Of a stretch of 64,000 nucleotides of DNA, positions 41,157 to 50,204 are shown piece by piece. The first letter of the stretch is position 1, and each line of letters opens with the position of its first letter. Under the pieces are notes generated by a model that searched no databases, was not told where the DNA came from, and was given only the letters and a program-made list of their open reading frames with translations. The DNA lies in the NCBI RefSeq assembly GCF_000340885.1, contig NC_020291.1, positions 5,455,001 to 5,519,000 of the forward strand. Direction: 5' to 3'. The translations under genes and the position numbers were made by a program. This stretch comes from Clostridium saccharoperbutylacetonicum N1-4(HMT) (lineage in GTDB: Bacteria; Bacillota; Clostridia; Clostridiales; Clostridiaceae).

Positions 41157-41756
41157 CTACTCTTGCCAAGTGTATTTTTTATCTTTTTTATTTAAAGCTT
41201 TTTCTGCTAAAAGTTTTGATGTAATATCCGTAAATAGAAGAAACTCTCTGAAAACTTCATCAAGTTCTGATAGCTTATCTGAATAGATAAGATTTCCTGC
41301 ATTATCAAATGCACCCTGTGATTTTCCTAAAAGGAATTCACTACTTGGCATGATTCTGGCAGCAAGCTCAGGTGAATCAAGTATTTGTCTAAGATGTGCT
41401 TGTGCACGAGAAGAACCAAGTATACCAAGCGAAGCTCCTACTATTAAAACAGGCTTGTCAGTAAGTGCCTGACTAGTATAACTAATCCATTCAAGAGCAC
41501 TCTTTAAAACCGCAGGTATAGCATGATCATACTCTGGAGTTGCTATTATTACTCCATCTGCTTTTAGAATTTTATCAGATAATTCTGCTACCTTTTCAGG
41601 AATATCAGAATCCTCTGGTTCATTAAAAGCAGGTAAATCCTTAATTTCATATAATTCTATCTCTGCTTCATTCGAAAAATGCTTTTGCATAAATTGAAGC
41701 AGCATACGATTAGTTGACACGTCTGAGTTAGTGCCTACAATTGCCAAATATTTCAT
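41157..41756 (-). CDS. NADPH-dependent FMN reductase
   Basis: 199-aa flavodoxin-fold reductase. [23 protein letters not shown] and [21 protein letters not shown] are the FMN- and partner-binding regions. It is strikingly similar along its whole length to residues 1-180 of the three-domain protein encoded 14 nt downstream, so the pair arose by duplication. Ribosome site AAAGGGG. It probably supplies electrons to, or dimerises with, the fused reductase. Divergent from a LysR gene. Confidence 0.88.
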   Translation of the reverse strand: MKYLAIVGTNSDVSTNRMLLQFMQKHFSNEAEIELYEIKDLPAFNEPEDSDIPEKVAELSDKILKADGVIIATPEYDHAIPAVLKSALEWISYTSQALTDKPVLIVGASLGILGSSRAQAHLRQILDSPELAARIMPSSEFLLGKSQGAFDNAGNLIYSDKLSELDEVFREFLLFTDITSKLLAEKALNKKDKKYTWQE

Positions 41757-41857
41757 GGTAATCCCCTTTCTTCATTCAAAAAATTTCATAATTTTAGTAA
41801 TTTCTTGATATAATTTTAACATATTAAATATATTATATCTAATAGTTATTTATTGAA

Positions 41858-41886
41858 GTTTGATAACATATTTGTTATAATCAAAC
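41858..41886. promoter_or_regulatory. LysR binding dyad upstream of flavin reductase operon
   Basis: GTTTGATAACA (41858-41868) and TGTTATAATCAAAC (41873-41886) form an imperfect inverted repeat between the LysR gene and the divergent reductase operon. Confidence 0.55.
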
Positions 41887-41929
41887 ACAAGAATAAATAA
41901 GTTAATTATTTAACAAAAGGATGAATTAA

Positions 41930-42853
41930 ATGTCAAAATACTACTCTCAAGATATTTTGTATTATATTGATGCCATTTTAAAATACAGCAATTATGGCAA
42001 AGCTGCCAAATCACTTTATATTTCTCAACCTCACTTAACACAGGTTATTAAAAGGATAGAAAGTCAGCTAAACTGCGAGCTTATAAGTCGTAGCAAGCTG
42101 CCATATCGTTTAACCGAACAAGGGAAGATATACTACCAGTACTTAACTTCAATAGAAAATAATTATGCTAAGCTGCTTAGGGAAATATCAGCTGTATCAG
42201 ATATAGATAACAAGGTTATAAAGATAGGAGTGCTTCCTAGCCTTGGAACCTACCTTTTACCTCTTTTTTTACCAAAGTTTTTGGATATGCATCCAAACTG
42301 TAGAATAGAACTTTCAGAGACTTTACCAGAAAAAAATGAGAAACTCACTCAGAATGGTGAATTGGATTTTTGGATTGGACAAAATTCAAGAAATATTTCT
42401 CCGAACTTAAACTCAATTAGTTGGGGGAAAGACAGTTACCGTGCTATTATTCCTCACTGCTGTGATCTATATCAAAAAGATGTCGCCATTATTCCAGAAG
42501 GAACTATCGACATAAACAAACTATTGTGTCAAAAGCTGATACTTACTTCCAAAGGTTCTGCTATAAGAAAGCAGATTGATCAATTATTAAGCATTTATAA
42601 GGTGGAACCAAAAATTATAATTGAAAGCACTGAAATCCATACTGCACGCAAACTTGCAACGAGTAATTTAGGAGTGACCTTTATACCAGAGAGCATCTAT
42701 GTAAAAGAGTGTCCATCCGAGTACAATATATATCAAATTCCAATTGATGAGTTGAATTTAGATTATTTTATAGCATATCACAATGAAAGAAAACTAACTA
42801 ATATTGATAAAGACCTTATAGATGCATTTCTAATTCATGGGCAAAATAATTAG
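41930..42853 (+). CDS. LysR-family regulator of the flavin reductase locus
   Basis: 307 aa. HTH: NYGKAAKSLYISQPHLTQVIKRIESQL, then LISRSKLPYRLTEQGKIY. A complete effector domain follows. Divergent from the FMN reductase-enoate reductase operon and followed by apbE on its own strand, so it likely activates both arms in response to the enoate substrate. Ribosome site AAAGGATG. Confidence 0.87.
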   Translation: MSKYYSQDILYYIDAILKYSNYGKAAKSLYISQPHLTQVIKRIESQLNCELISRSKLPYRLTEQGKIYYQYLTSIENNYAKLLREISAVSDIDNKVIKIGVLPSLGTYLLPLFLPKFLDMHPNCRIELSETLPEKNEKLTQNGELDFWIGQNSRNISPNLNSISWGKDSYRAIIPHCCDLYQKDVAIIPEGTIDINKLLCQKLILTSKGSAIRKQIDQLLSIYKVEPKIIIESTEIHTARKLATSNLGVTFIPESIYVKECPSEYNIYQIPIDELNLDYFIAYHNERKLTNIDKDLIDAFLIHGQNN

Positions 42854-42922
42854 GCACATGATAATAAATAACAAGTCCAAAATGGGCTGGAAAGAAGACT
42901 TGTTATTAATTTAATAGTGCCT
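42852..42922 (+). terminator. Nested inverted repeat between LysR gene and apbE
   Basis: Inner stem AATAACAAGTC (42867-42877) with GACTTGTTATT (42897-42907), perfect. Outer stem AGGCAC (42852-42857) with GTGCCT (42917-42922). No strong T-run, so it may be an attenuator or a partial terminator controlling how much LysR transcript continues into apbE. Confidence 0.55.
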
Positions 42923-42940
42923 TAAATATAGGAGAGCAAA

Positions 42941-43879
42941 ATGAATGAATATAAGAAGATAATATATCTTATGGGAACAAAAATCTCTCTATATATAAAG
43001 GGAGAAGCTGCTGAAAAGCTTGCAGAAAAGGCTGAGTCTATGCTGATTCATTATGAAGAAGTCTTTAGTGCCAACAGTGATAGCTCACAGCTTGCAATGC
43101 TAAAAAAAACAGCTTCATTGGCTCCGCAAGAAGTAGATGCAGAACTATATGAGCTGATAAAAATAGGAAAAAAACATAGTTTATGTGAGAATACATATTT
43201 AAATATTGCAATAGGGCCATTAATAAAGTTATGGAGAATAGGTTTTGAGGAGGCACAAGTGCCAGTGAAAGAATCCATTGTAAAAATCCTGGAGCTTTTA
43301 AAGCCTGAAAATATCCAACTAGATGATGAAAAAAAGACCGTGTATTTCTTAGAAAAAGGCATTGAAATAGACCTTGGAGCTATAGCTAAAGGCTATTTTG
43401 CTGATAAAGTTATGGAATTCTTTAAGGAAAATGGGGCTGTTTCAGCTATGGTAGATATGGGAGGTAATGTTCTTGTATTTGGAGAATCACCATCTAAAGG
43501 TGGTGACTGGAATGTTGGAATACAAAATCCTTTTCTACCAAGAGGAAATTCGGTGGCACTTGTCAAAATAAGAGATCAATCCGTTGTAACCTCAGGAATA
43601 TATGAAAGGGTTTTCGAAAAAGATGGAAGTAAATACCATCATATATTTGATAGTAAAACAGGCTATCCAATAGAAAGTAATATAGCTTCTTTAACTATTA
43701 TTGCTGATAAATCCCTGGACTGCGATATATATACTACAAAATTGTTTGGATTAGATGCTGCTTCAATTATTCATAGAGTTAATAAAATTGAAGGTATGGG
43801 TGCTATTGTAATAACTGTGGATGGAAGGTTAGCCCATACAAATAATCTTATAGGAAGAATACATCCATTGACAATGTAA
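42941..43879 (+). CDS. apbE: FAD:protein FMN transferase (ApbE)
   Basis: 312 aa. Attaches FMN covalently to Ser/Thr of DxxSGAT-type motifs. Family features: MGTKISLYIKGEAAE near the start, DLGAIAKGYFADKVMEF, MVDMGGNVLVFGESP, and YHHIFDSKTGYPIES with the metal-binding Asp. No signal peptide, so it is a cytosolic form, unlike the usual ApbE lipoprotein. This matches its likely local client, the cytosolic FMN-bind protein at 38719-41142. ATG with AGGAG. Confidence 0.92.
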   Translation: MNEYKKIIYLMGTKISLYIKGEAAEKLAEKAESMLIHYEEVFSANSDSSQLAMLKKTASLAPQEVDAELYELIKIGKKHSLCENTYLNIAIGPLIKLWRIGFEEAQVPVKESIVKILELLKPENIQLDDEKKTVYFLEKGIEIDLGAIAKGYFADKVMEFFKENGAVSAMVDMGGNVLVFGESPSKGGDWNVGIQNPFLPRGNSVALVKIRDQSVVTSGIYERVFEKDGSKYHHIFDSKTGYPIESNIASLTIIADKSLDCDIYTTKLFGLDAASIIHRVNKIEGMGAIVITVDGRLAHTNNLIGRIHPLTM

Positions 43880-43955
43880 TATTCCAAATAATAAGGTAAT
43901 ATTCATTTTTGTGACCAAGAATGTTAAAAATTCTGTGTGAATTATAAATTATACA

Positions 43956-44046
43956 ACCGCCTGTAAGTAGCTATTTAAGCCACCTACAGGCGGTCGTGGA
44001 TATGTATAGTATAGTGGAAGCGAAGCACAACCTTTAAAATCTACAA
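43956..44046. repeat. Dispersed hairpin/GCGAAGC repeat, copy F
   Basis: ACCGCCTGTA (43956-43965) pairs perfectly with TACAGGCGGT (43985-43994). Its loop contains AAGTAGCTATTTAAGCCA, identical to copy G, while the stem sequence differs completely. The tail has GTGGA, GCGAAGC (44020-44026), CACAACCTTTAAAATC. It lies between convergent apbE and histidine kinase genes. Confidence 0.78.
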
Positions 44047-44095
44047 TATTTTCTTTAATTCTTATAAACCGCTATAGACTTTTAAGTAAATTCCT

Positions 44096-45199
44096 TTATT
44101 TAACTGGTAATCTTACTTCAAAGATAGTTCTCACATCATCACTGTATGCTGTTATCGTTCCTTGATGCAACTCTATAATATTTTTTGTGATAGCTAGCCC
44201 TAATCCAGAACCACCTATATCACTATTTCTTGATTTTTCCACTCTATAGAATCTATCAAATATATATGGCAAATCTATAGCTGATATTGATTGACCATAG
44301 TTTATAACTTGAACTACTGCCATATTCTCCTCCACTTTTGATGTTACATCAACATAAAAACCATCTCTTCCATACTTAATTGCATTGGACAGTAAATTTT
44401 CAAATGCTCTAACCAGTTTTGCTCCATCTGCATTTACTATTAGCTTATCCTCAGAAAAGTTGATTCTTGATTGCATTTCTGCATTTTTAAATTGATATTC
44501 AAAGTAAGCAACAACCTGACCTAATAATTCTACTAAATTAATATCAACTTTATTTAAATTAATGGTGTTATTTTGCATTTTAGTAAGCTCAAACAAGTCA
44601 TTAATAAGTAAATTTAATGCTTTTGCTTTTTCAAATGCTATATTAATATAATATCTTAGTCTTACTTCATCTTTATACTTATCAGCATCAATTATTTCCA
44701 AATAACCTATTATAGAAGTTAATGGAGTCCTTAAATCGTGAGAAACATTAGTTATCAAATCATTTTTAGTTTGTTGAGCTTTTCTTTCTACTATAGTTAT
44801 TTCTTTAAGCTGTTTTGATATATTATTAATATTTTCTGCTAAATTCTTAATATCATTTTCACCATTAACTTCTATTAATCTATCCAAGTCACCATTAGCC
44901 ATTATTTCAGTTTGATCTATAATAGCTACCAAACTTTTAGTTTTTCTATAAGTAATAAGTAAATATACTCCTATAAATAATAAAATTCCAGTAATTACAT
45001 AGCTCGCACCTTCAAACACTTCAGAGTCAATAATTCTACGCAATTTAAAAATATAATTAACAAGTTGAATTTTAGTATTTATATATAAATATGTTAGTAT
45101 TTTATAAATTACTAATAAGTTTATATAACTTATTATCACAGTAGCTGCAACCTCACCTAATGATGATAGCCAATATTTATAGAATCTTTTATTTTTCAA
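44096..45199 (-). CDS. Sensor histidine kinase, VanS-like
   Basis: About 367 aa. Two TM helices (about 12-40 and 66-86) bracket a very short external loop, then HAMP (about 90-135), the H-box NVSHDLRTPLTSIIGY, and the ATPase boxes AFENLLSNAIKYG, FDRFYRVEKSRNSDIGGSGLGLAI. The coding start overlaps the response regulator. The frame opens at TTG 45211; TTG 45199 has better distance to GGGGAG. Paired with the VanR-like regulator and following a VanY-type carboxypeptidase, so it likely senses cell-wall stress. Confidence 0.83.
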   Translation of the reverse strand: MKNKRFYKYWLSSLGEVAATVIISYINLLVIYKILTYLYINTKIQLVNYIFKLRRIIDSEVFEGASYVITGILLFIGVYLLITYRKTKSLVAIIDQTEIMANGDLDRLIEVNGENDIKNLAENINNISKQLKEITIVERKAQQTKNDLITNVSHDLRTPLTSIIGYLEIIDADKYKDEVRLRYYINIAFEKAKALNLLINDLFELTKMQNNTINLNKVDINLVELLGQVVAYFEYQFKNAEMQSRINFSEDKLIVNADGAKLVRAFENLLSNAIKYGRDGFYVDVTSKVEENMAVVQVINYGQSISAIDLPYIFDRFYRVEKSRNSDIGGSGLGLAITKNIIELHQGTITAYSDDVRTIFEVRLPVK

Positions 45200-45878
45200 T
45201 TTTATATCCAACTCCCCATATAGTATGAATTATCTTATTTCCTTCCATGTGGTGTTCTATTTTATCCCTCAATCTACTCATATGTACCATAACAGTATTA
45301 TTAGATTGATAATATCTTTCCTTCCACACCTTTTCAAAAATTTCCTCTGCACTAAAAACTCTTCCTCTATTTGTAGCTAACAGATATAATATTTCAAACT
45401 CTCTAGCTGTTAGCTCCACTTCTTTATCATCTATAGTTACCTTATGTTTACTCTTATCTATAACCATTGATTCAATTCTTATCGAATCTACTGAAACCTG
45501 CATTTTAGTATTTAGGAAATATGCTCTTCTCAGTAATGCCTTTACTCTAACTATAAGTTCTAATTGATTAAATGGCTTGCACACGTAGTCATCTGCACCA
45601 GTCATAATCCCTTGAATCTTATCCATATCCTCTGATTTTGCACTTAGCATAAGAATTGGTATATTATTCTTTTCCCGTACTCTTCTGCAAACCTCTAGCC
45701 CATCAATACGTGGCATCATTATATCTAAAACTATCAAATGAATTTCTTCCTTTTCCAAAATATCTAAGGCTTCCTCTCCGCAGCTTGCCTTAAAAATGTT
45801 ATACCCTTCATTTCTAAGACTTATCTCCAACAAATTTCTTATTTCTTTTTCATCATCTACTACTAGAATATTATTCAT
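45189..45878 (-). CDS. OmpR-family response regulator, VanR-like
   Basis: 229 aa. Receiver domain (1-115) with acidic pocket VDDEKE, phospho-Asp in LIVLDIMMPRIDG, Thr/Ser switch MLSAKS and Lys in DDYVCKPFN. The C-terminal winged helix (about 130-228) ends NNTVMVHMSRLRDKIE...IHTIWGVGYKIE. The gene lies 20 nt after the D,D-carboxypeptidase gene and overlaps the kinase. Order vanY-vanR-vanS is transcribed together. Confidence 0.88.
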   Translation of the reverse strand: MNNILVVDDEKEIRNLLEISLRNEGYNIFKASCGEEALDILEKEEIHLIVLDIMMPRIDGLEVCRRVREKNNIPILMLSAKSEDMDKIQGIMTGADDYVCKPFNQLELIVRVKALLRRAYFLNTKMQVSVDSIRIESMVIDKSKHKVTIDDKEVELTAREFEILYLLATNRGRVFSAEEIFEKVWKERYYQSNNTVMVHMSRLRDKIEHHMEGNKIIHTIWGVGYKIEK

Positions 45879-45898
45879 TTACTCCTCCATTTTTATAA

Positions 45899-46585
45899 CT
45901 ATCTTTGTAAATACTCTTCTAATGTGATTCTGTTATCATGAATATACTTAGCAACTTCCTTTCCTACATATCTGATATGCCAAGGTTCATATTCAATTCC
46001 TGTTATATTTTTCTTTCCATAAGGATATCTTATAATAAAACCAAATCTATAGCAATTATCTGCAAGCCAATCTGCTTCCTTACTTCCCTTTGCAAAATAT
46101 CCATTTTTATTAGTTATATCAATGCACAGACCTGTTTGATGTTCACTAAATCCTGGTTTAGCTACATATGCATCTGCAAGCTTTTTTCCTTGAGATATCA
46201 CTCTATTCTTATAAATATCTTCTTGTGACTTATAAGATCTATAACCCGAATTACCAAGTAATATTATCCCGTCTTTTTTACCTGCCTTTACTAATTCTTC
46301 TAATGGATTTACAACAGTTCTTGCTACGTGTTTTTCTTCATCACTTGATCCATTTGAAAATAGTATATTAGGTATACTTAATTCTTCTGGTACATAATTT
46401 CCACTTAATCCATACTTCTCATTTACTAATAATATTTTTTCATTCCCATTGGCATTGGTTACTTCAACCAACTTATCTTTGTCATTTAAACTATAAATGC
46501 TTGTGTTTCCATCAATATACCGAAATCCACAAATTATTAACACTATTATTATAAATCCTGATACCTTCTTATATACTTTTCTCAT
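45899..46585 (-). CDS. D-Ala-D-Ala carboxypeptidase, VanY-type (peptidase M15)
   Basis: 228 aa. A single N-terminal hydrophobic segment (about 8-24) anchors or exports it. The zinc site is clear: SGYRSYKSQE, His and Asp in SEHQTGLCIDIT, and the C-terminal His in YEPWHIRYVG. It trims the terminal D-Ala of peptidoglycan precursors or nascent wall. It is linked to VanRS-like genes, but no vanH, ligase or vanX homologue is present. It therefore looks like a wall-modification unit rather than a full glycopeptide-resistance cluster. Confidence 0.88.
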   Translation of the reverse strand: MRKVYKKVSGFIIIVLIICGFRYIDGNTSIYSLNDKDKLVEVTNANGNEKILLVNEKYGLSGNYVPEELSIPNILFSNGSSDEEKHVARTVVNPLEELVKAGKKDGIILLGNSGYRSYKSQEDIYKNRVISQGKKLADAYVAKPGFSEHQTGLCIDITNKNGYFAKGSKEADWLADNCYRFGFIIRYPYGKKNITGIEYEPWHIRYVGKEVAKYIHDNRITLEEYLQR

Positions 46586-46772
46586 ATCTTCTACTTCCTT
46601 TCAAATATCATAATTTAATTGTAGAAGATAGACTTTACAAGAATTATAAATAAACCTTACGAAATCTTAAGTTTATAAAAATGTAGAATATATAAATTTC
46701 TGTTTAGTTTGTTTTATCATTTCATTTGTGGCTTCCTTTGTTATTAATAATTTAAACTCTTAAAATTAAAAT

Positions 46773-46813
46773 AATTAAATCCGTCCAAATTTAAAATTTG
46801 GACGGATTTAATT
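46773..46813. terminator. Bidirectional terminator-like palindrome
   Basis: AATTAAATCCGTCCAAATTT (46773-46792) and its exact reverse complement at 46794-46813, one base apart. It lies 3' of the MATE gene and can terminate leftward transcription before the vanY promoter. Confidence 0.75.
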
Positions 46814-46839
46814 ATTTATTTCACATTAATTTAACCTGT

Positions 46840-48210
46840 TTATGCATTCTCAGGGACTTCTAGTAAGCCTTTCCCTCTAATCCTAAGCCATAGAGCAATT
46901 CCTATCAAACATGATAATCCCTCTGTAGCTGTCATTGCCCAAATAACACCATTAACAGCAAATAGTAAGTTTCCTACAATCAAAATAGGAATAAATAAAA
47001 CACCCCTCACAGAAGCCATAACAGTTGATTGAACTCCATCTCCTTGAGCTTGGAAGATTCCAGTGAAAAATTCACATAGTGCAGCAAATATAGTTGAAGA
47101 AAGTTGAGCTATGAGAGTTATTTGCCCTATGGTGATAACCTTAGGATCAATACTGAAAACTCCAATAATCTGTAACCTGAGTATAAATATAACTGCTCCT
47201 ATAGCTAATGTTAAACCTAGAATATACAATATTGTTTTTCTAATAATCTCCATAAGACGTTTTTGATTATTGGAAGAGTAAGCAAATGCAATTAGTGGTA
47301 CAACTCCCATTGCAAAGCCCATCCCAATACAATCTACAATTTGAACAACTCTTTGTGCAATTCCAAATCCAGCTACAACACTATCCCCATAAATCATGGA
47401 ATAATTATTAAAAAGCAGACTTATAATTACGAAAAATCCACTAAGCAACAAAGCTGAAACTCCAACCTTTAAAATTTCACCATAAACCTCTTTACTTGGC
47501 TTAAAATACTTAATTGATAAACTCTGAACAGTACTTTTCTTTTGCAGATAATATATAAAATACAAAACTGAAACTATATTACCACAAAGAGAAGCTAGTG
47601 CTGATCCCATAACATTCATATTAAGAATAAAAATGAAGAACGGATTAAGTATTATATTAATTATAATACCTGCTATAGTACCAGTCATAGAAACGGTTGA
47701 TGCTCCTTCAGCACGTACTGCTGCTTCAAGCGCCATATTAACAATAATAACTGGAGCACCAATTACAAGTATCATAACAAAATTTCTTGTATATTGTAGA
47801 GTCTCACCACTTGCTCCTAAGAGCGGTAAAATGAAGGATAAAAAAGGTAGACATATAATCGTAAAAATAACACCTATAATTATTGATGACCAAAAGTTAA
47901 TAGAACTAACTTTTTTGGTACTGTCTGTATTTCCTTCACCTAAAAGTCTCGAAATATATGTTCCTGAACCTACTCCAAACATTTGTCCAAGTGCCATTAA
48001 TACCAATGAAAATGGCAATGCCAACATAACTGCGGCCATCATTGCAGTATTATTAAGCTTGCCAACAAAAAAAGCATCTATTATATTATAAACAACTGAC
48101 GCTATACTACTTAACATCATAGGAATAACCATGTGTATTATTGCTTTTGTAACAGGTGCCTTTTCCAAATAGTATAGTGATTTTTGATCCATATTTTCCA
48201 TGTTTTCCAT
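46840..48210 (-). CDS. MATE-family multidrug exporter
   Basis: About 456 aa with 12 hydrophobic segments. PMMLSSIASVVYNIIDAFFVGKLNN and the mid-protein VNMALEAAVRAEGAS are MATE (DinF/NorM-type) landmarks. ATG 48210 follows AAGGAG at 8 nt; the frame is open 16 codons further without a ribosome site. Driven by a promoter with four 11-bp direct repeats that look like binding sites of the adjacent response regulator. It exports cationic or peptide-like toxicants with H+ or Na+. Confidence 0.88.
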   Translation of the reverse strand: MENMENMDQKSLYYLEKAPVTKAIIHMVIPMMLSSIASVVYNIIDAFFVGKLNNTAMMAAVMLALPFSLVLMALGQMFGVGSGTYISRLLGEGNTDSTKKVSSINFWSSIIIGVIFTIICLPFLSFILPLLGASGETLQYTRNFVMILVIGAPVIIVNMALEAAVRAEGASTVSMTGTIAGIIINIILNPFFIFILNMNVMGSALASLCGNIVSVLYFIYYLQKKSTVQSLSIKYFKPSKEVYGEILKVGVSALLLSGFFVIISLLFNNYSMIYGDSVVAGFGIAQRVVQIVDCIGMGFAMGVVPLIAFAYSSNNQKRLMEIIRKTILYILGLTLAIGAVIFILRLQIIGVFSIDPKVITIGQITLIAQLSSTIFAALCEFFTGIFQAQGDGVQSTVMASVRGVLFIPILIVGNLLFAVNGVIWAMTATEGLSCLIGIALWLRIRGKGLLEVPENA

Positions 48211-48297
48211 TATAAAAACTCCTTCCATTATATGAGTAATAATATTTTTTATTAACAATAATATTATTTATAAAACCTGTTTGAATGCTACAAATAT

Positions 48298-48354
48298 AGT
48301 ATATTGTTACAATTTAAACTCAATTTAAATGGAATTTAAACGCAATGTAAACAA
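48298..48354 (-). promoter_or_regulatory. MATE promoter with four 11-bp direct repeats
   Basis: Consecutive units AATTTAAACTC, AATTTAAATGG, AATTTAAACGC and AATGTAAACAA (48311-48354) repeat at exactly 11 bp, the spacing used by OmpR-family dimers. Seven bp away is the -10 box TATACT (complement of 48298-48303). The array overlaps the -35 position, as at activated promoters. Confidence 0.75.
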
Positions 48355-48360
48355 AAAGAA

Positions 48361-48393
48361 AAACCACATTCCATTAATTCGGACTGTGGCTTT
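48361..48393 (-). terminator. Terminator of the two-component operon
   Basis: AAACCACA (48361-48368) pairs with TGTGGCTTT (48385-48393), plus TCC/GGA inside. On the minus strand it is followed by T-rich sequence. It lies just after the kinase stop at 48408. Confidence 0.75.
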
Positions 48394-48407
48394 AAACATA
48401 TTAGATT

Positions 48408-49463
48408 TTATTTTGGTAAGCAAACAGTAAATTCTGCACCATTTCCAATTTCACTTTTAAGAGATATTTCCCCCCCATGTAAATCAATAATCTTTTTTAC
48501 TATTGAAAGTCCAAGCCCGTTGCCACCTAAAGAACGATCACGGGATTTATCTGCTTTGTAAAACCTCTCAAAAATTCGCGGTTGATCTTCTTGTGAAATA
48601 CCTATACCTGTATCGGATATTTTACATTCAATTGTGTTTTCATTGCTTGATAGGCTAACTCCTATACTGCCGTTTTCTGGTGTAAATTTAATAGCATTAT
48701 TAAGCAAATTTATAAATACCTGACTTAATAAATCCTCATCTCCACATATTGTAGTTTCATCAAGAGAAAGATCAAGTGTTATATTCTTTACTGACCACTG
48801 TGGCTCTAGCATAAGTAAAATACTTTCAATTTGCTTGTTAATTTGATACTTCTTTAAGTTTAAATTATTATCTTTCGCTTCCAAATTAGATAATCTCAAT
48901 AGATTTTCGCTTAATTTTGATAATCGTTTACTTTCAGTTTCTATTATATTTGCATAGTGTGATATTTGTTTTTCACTTAAATTCCCCTTTTTCAATAACG
49001 TAGCAAATCCCGATATAGAGGTTAATGGCGACTGTATTTCATGGGATACATCTGATATAAAATCTTGTCGCAGTTTTTCCAAAGCTTCTAGATCCTTCGC
49101 CATTCTGTTGACATTGTCTGCAATTTCATTAAAAGGATCTAGTTCATTTGTTTTAACAAGTACATTGAAATCACCAGAAGCAATTGTGTTCATGGCTTCA
49201 ATAGCTCCTCTTAATATTGGAAAATGTGAAAGATCAAATCTTTTATGTTTATTAGCAAATTTCCAGTGCAAATAGAAATTTACTTTCCAAGCTAAAAAAT
49301 ATATCACAGCAGAAGCTAAACTTTGAATAATAAATATTAGATATGAAGGAATATTTTCTGTTTTCCCGAAAATAAATATACAAATATAATATCCACTTGT
49401 AAGTCCAAGTAATGTTGTAATAAAAATAAGTATTAACAAGAAAAAATCCCTGTTACCTCTCAC
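48408..49463 (-). CDS. Sensor histidine kinase (MATE-linked)
   Basis: 351 aa. Two TM helices (about 8-30 and 39-60) with a short external loop, HAMP around 85-135, H-box SDVSHEIQSPLTSISGFA, N-box FINLLNNAIKFTPENG and G-boxes CKISDTGIGI and GGNGLGLSIVKKII. A bacitracin-sensor-like short-loop kinase layout. GTG start overlapping the response-regulator stop (GTGA). It probably responds to the MATE substrate or membrane damage. Confidence 0.86.
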   Translation of the reverse strand: MRGNRDFFLLILIFITTLLGLTSGYYICIFIFGKTENIPSYLIFIIQSLASAVIYFLAWKVNFYLHWKFANKHKRFDLSHFPILRGAIEAMNTIASGDFNVLVKTNELDPFNEIADNVNRMAKDLEALEKLRQDFISDVSHEIQSPLTSISGFATLLKKGNLSEKQISHYANIIETESKRLSKLSENLLRLSNLEAKDNNLNLKKYQINKQIESILLMLEPQWSVKNITLDLSLDETTICGDEDLLSQVFINLLNNAIKFTPENGSIGVSLSSNENTIECKISDTGIGISQEDQPRIFERFYKADKSRDRSLGGNGLGLSIVKKIIDLHGGEISLKSEIGNGAEFTVCLPK

Positions 49464-50137
49464 ACCACTTCCTCCAATCTATAGCCAAGTCCTCTAATAG
49501 TTGTAATTTTGAATTTATAAATATCAGATGGAAATCTCTCCCTAAGACGGTTTATATGCACATCAAGAGTTCGCTCGTTCCCTTCAAAATCAAGCCCCCA
49601 CACTTCTTCGATTAACCTATCACGAGAAAGAGTTTTACCAGAATAACTTCCAAGCGTAAATAAAAGTTCAAATTCCTTCATTGGTATATCGCATTTCTCA
49701 TTGTTTTTAACAATAGTATAACTACTTTTATCTATAACTAAATTACCAATGCTAATAGTCTGTGAAGCAGCTACCTTATACCTCCTCAAAAGTGCTTTTA
49801 TTCTAACAAGCAACTCATCGACTTCAAAGGGTTTTGTTAAATAATCGTCTGCACCAAGCTCAAAGCCCTTTACTTTTTGGGAAAGCTCGCTTTTGGCTGT
49901 TAACATTAAAATTGGCATATCCTCATAATATCTGCGTACTTGCTTACAAAATTCATAGCCGTCCATTTGAGGCATCATAATATCAAGCACACAAAGGTCT
50001 ATTTTTTTCTCTCCAAGTTTTTGAAATGCATCCCTTCCATTTACAGCTTCATACACAGTGAATCCGTCATTTTTCAATACTTCACAAATAAGCTCTCTGA
50101 TATAGTCGTCATCATCAATAACTAAAACTTTATTCAA
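49460..50137 (-). CDS. OmpR-family response regulator (MATE-linked)
   Basis: 225 aa from TTG 50137, which has GGGAGG at 8 nt; the frame is open ten codons further without support. Receiver: LVIDDDD, phospho-Asp in LCVLDIMMPQMDG, DDYLTKPF. Winged helix: ERTLDVHINRLRERF...ITTIRGLGYRLEE. It is expected to activate the MATE gene and its own operon through the AATTTAAAC-type direct repeats at 48311 and 50172. Confidence 0.88.
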   Translation of the reverse strand: MNKVLVIDDDDYIRELICEVLKNDGFTVYEAVNGRDAFQKLGEKKIDLCVLDIMMPQMDGYEFCKQVRRYYEDMPILMLTAKSELSQKVKGFELGADDYLTKPFEVDELLVRIKALLRRYKVAASQTISIGNLVIDKSSYTIVKNNEKCDIPMKEFELLFTLGSYSGKTLSRDRLIEEVWGLDFEGNERTLDVHINRLRERFPSDIYKFKITTIRGLGYRLEEVV

Positions 50138-50158
50138 TGCTACCACCTCCCTCTTATA

Positions 50159-50204
50159 AGTATACAATATGAATTTAAATACAGTATAAACTAAATTTAG
50201 TTTT
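50159..50204 (-). promoter_or_regulatory. Autoregulated promoter of the two-component operon
   Basis: -10 box TATACT (complement of 50159-50164), a 7-bp gap, then units AATTTAAATAC, AGTATAAACTA and AATTTAGTTTT (50172-50204) at 11-bp intervals. Units 2 and 3 are degenerate. Box, gap and first unit match the MATE promoter exactly in layout. Confidence 0.65.

Noticed and set aside
44096..46585. Complete glycopeptide-resistance cluster
   Set aside because: Only vanY-, vanR- and vanS-like genes are present; the ligase, VanH and VanX are absent.
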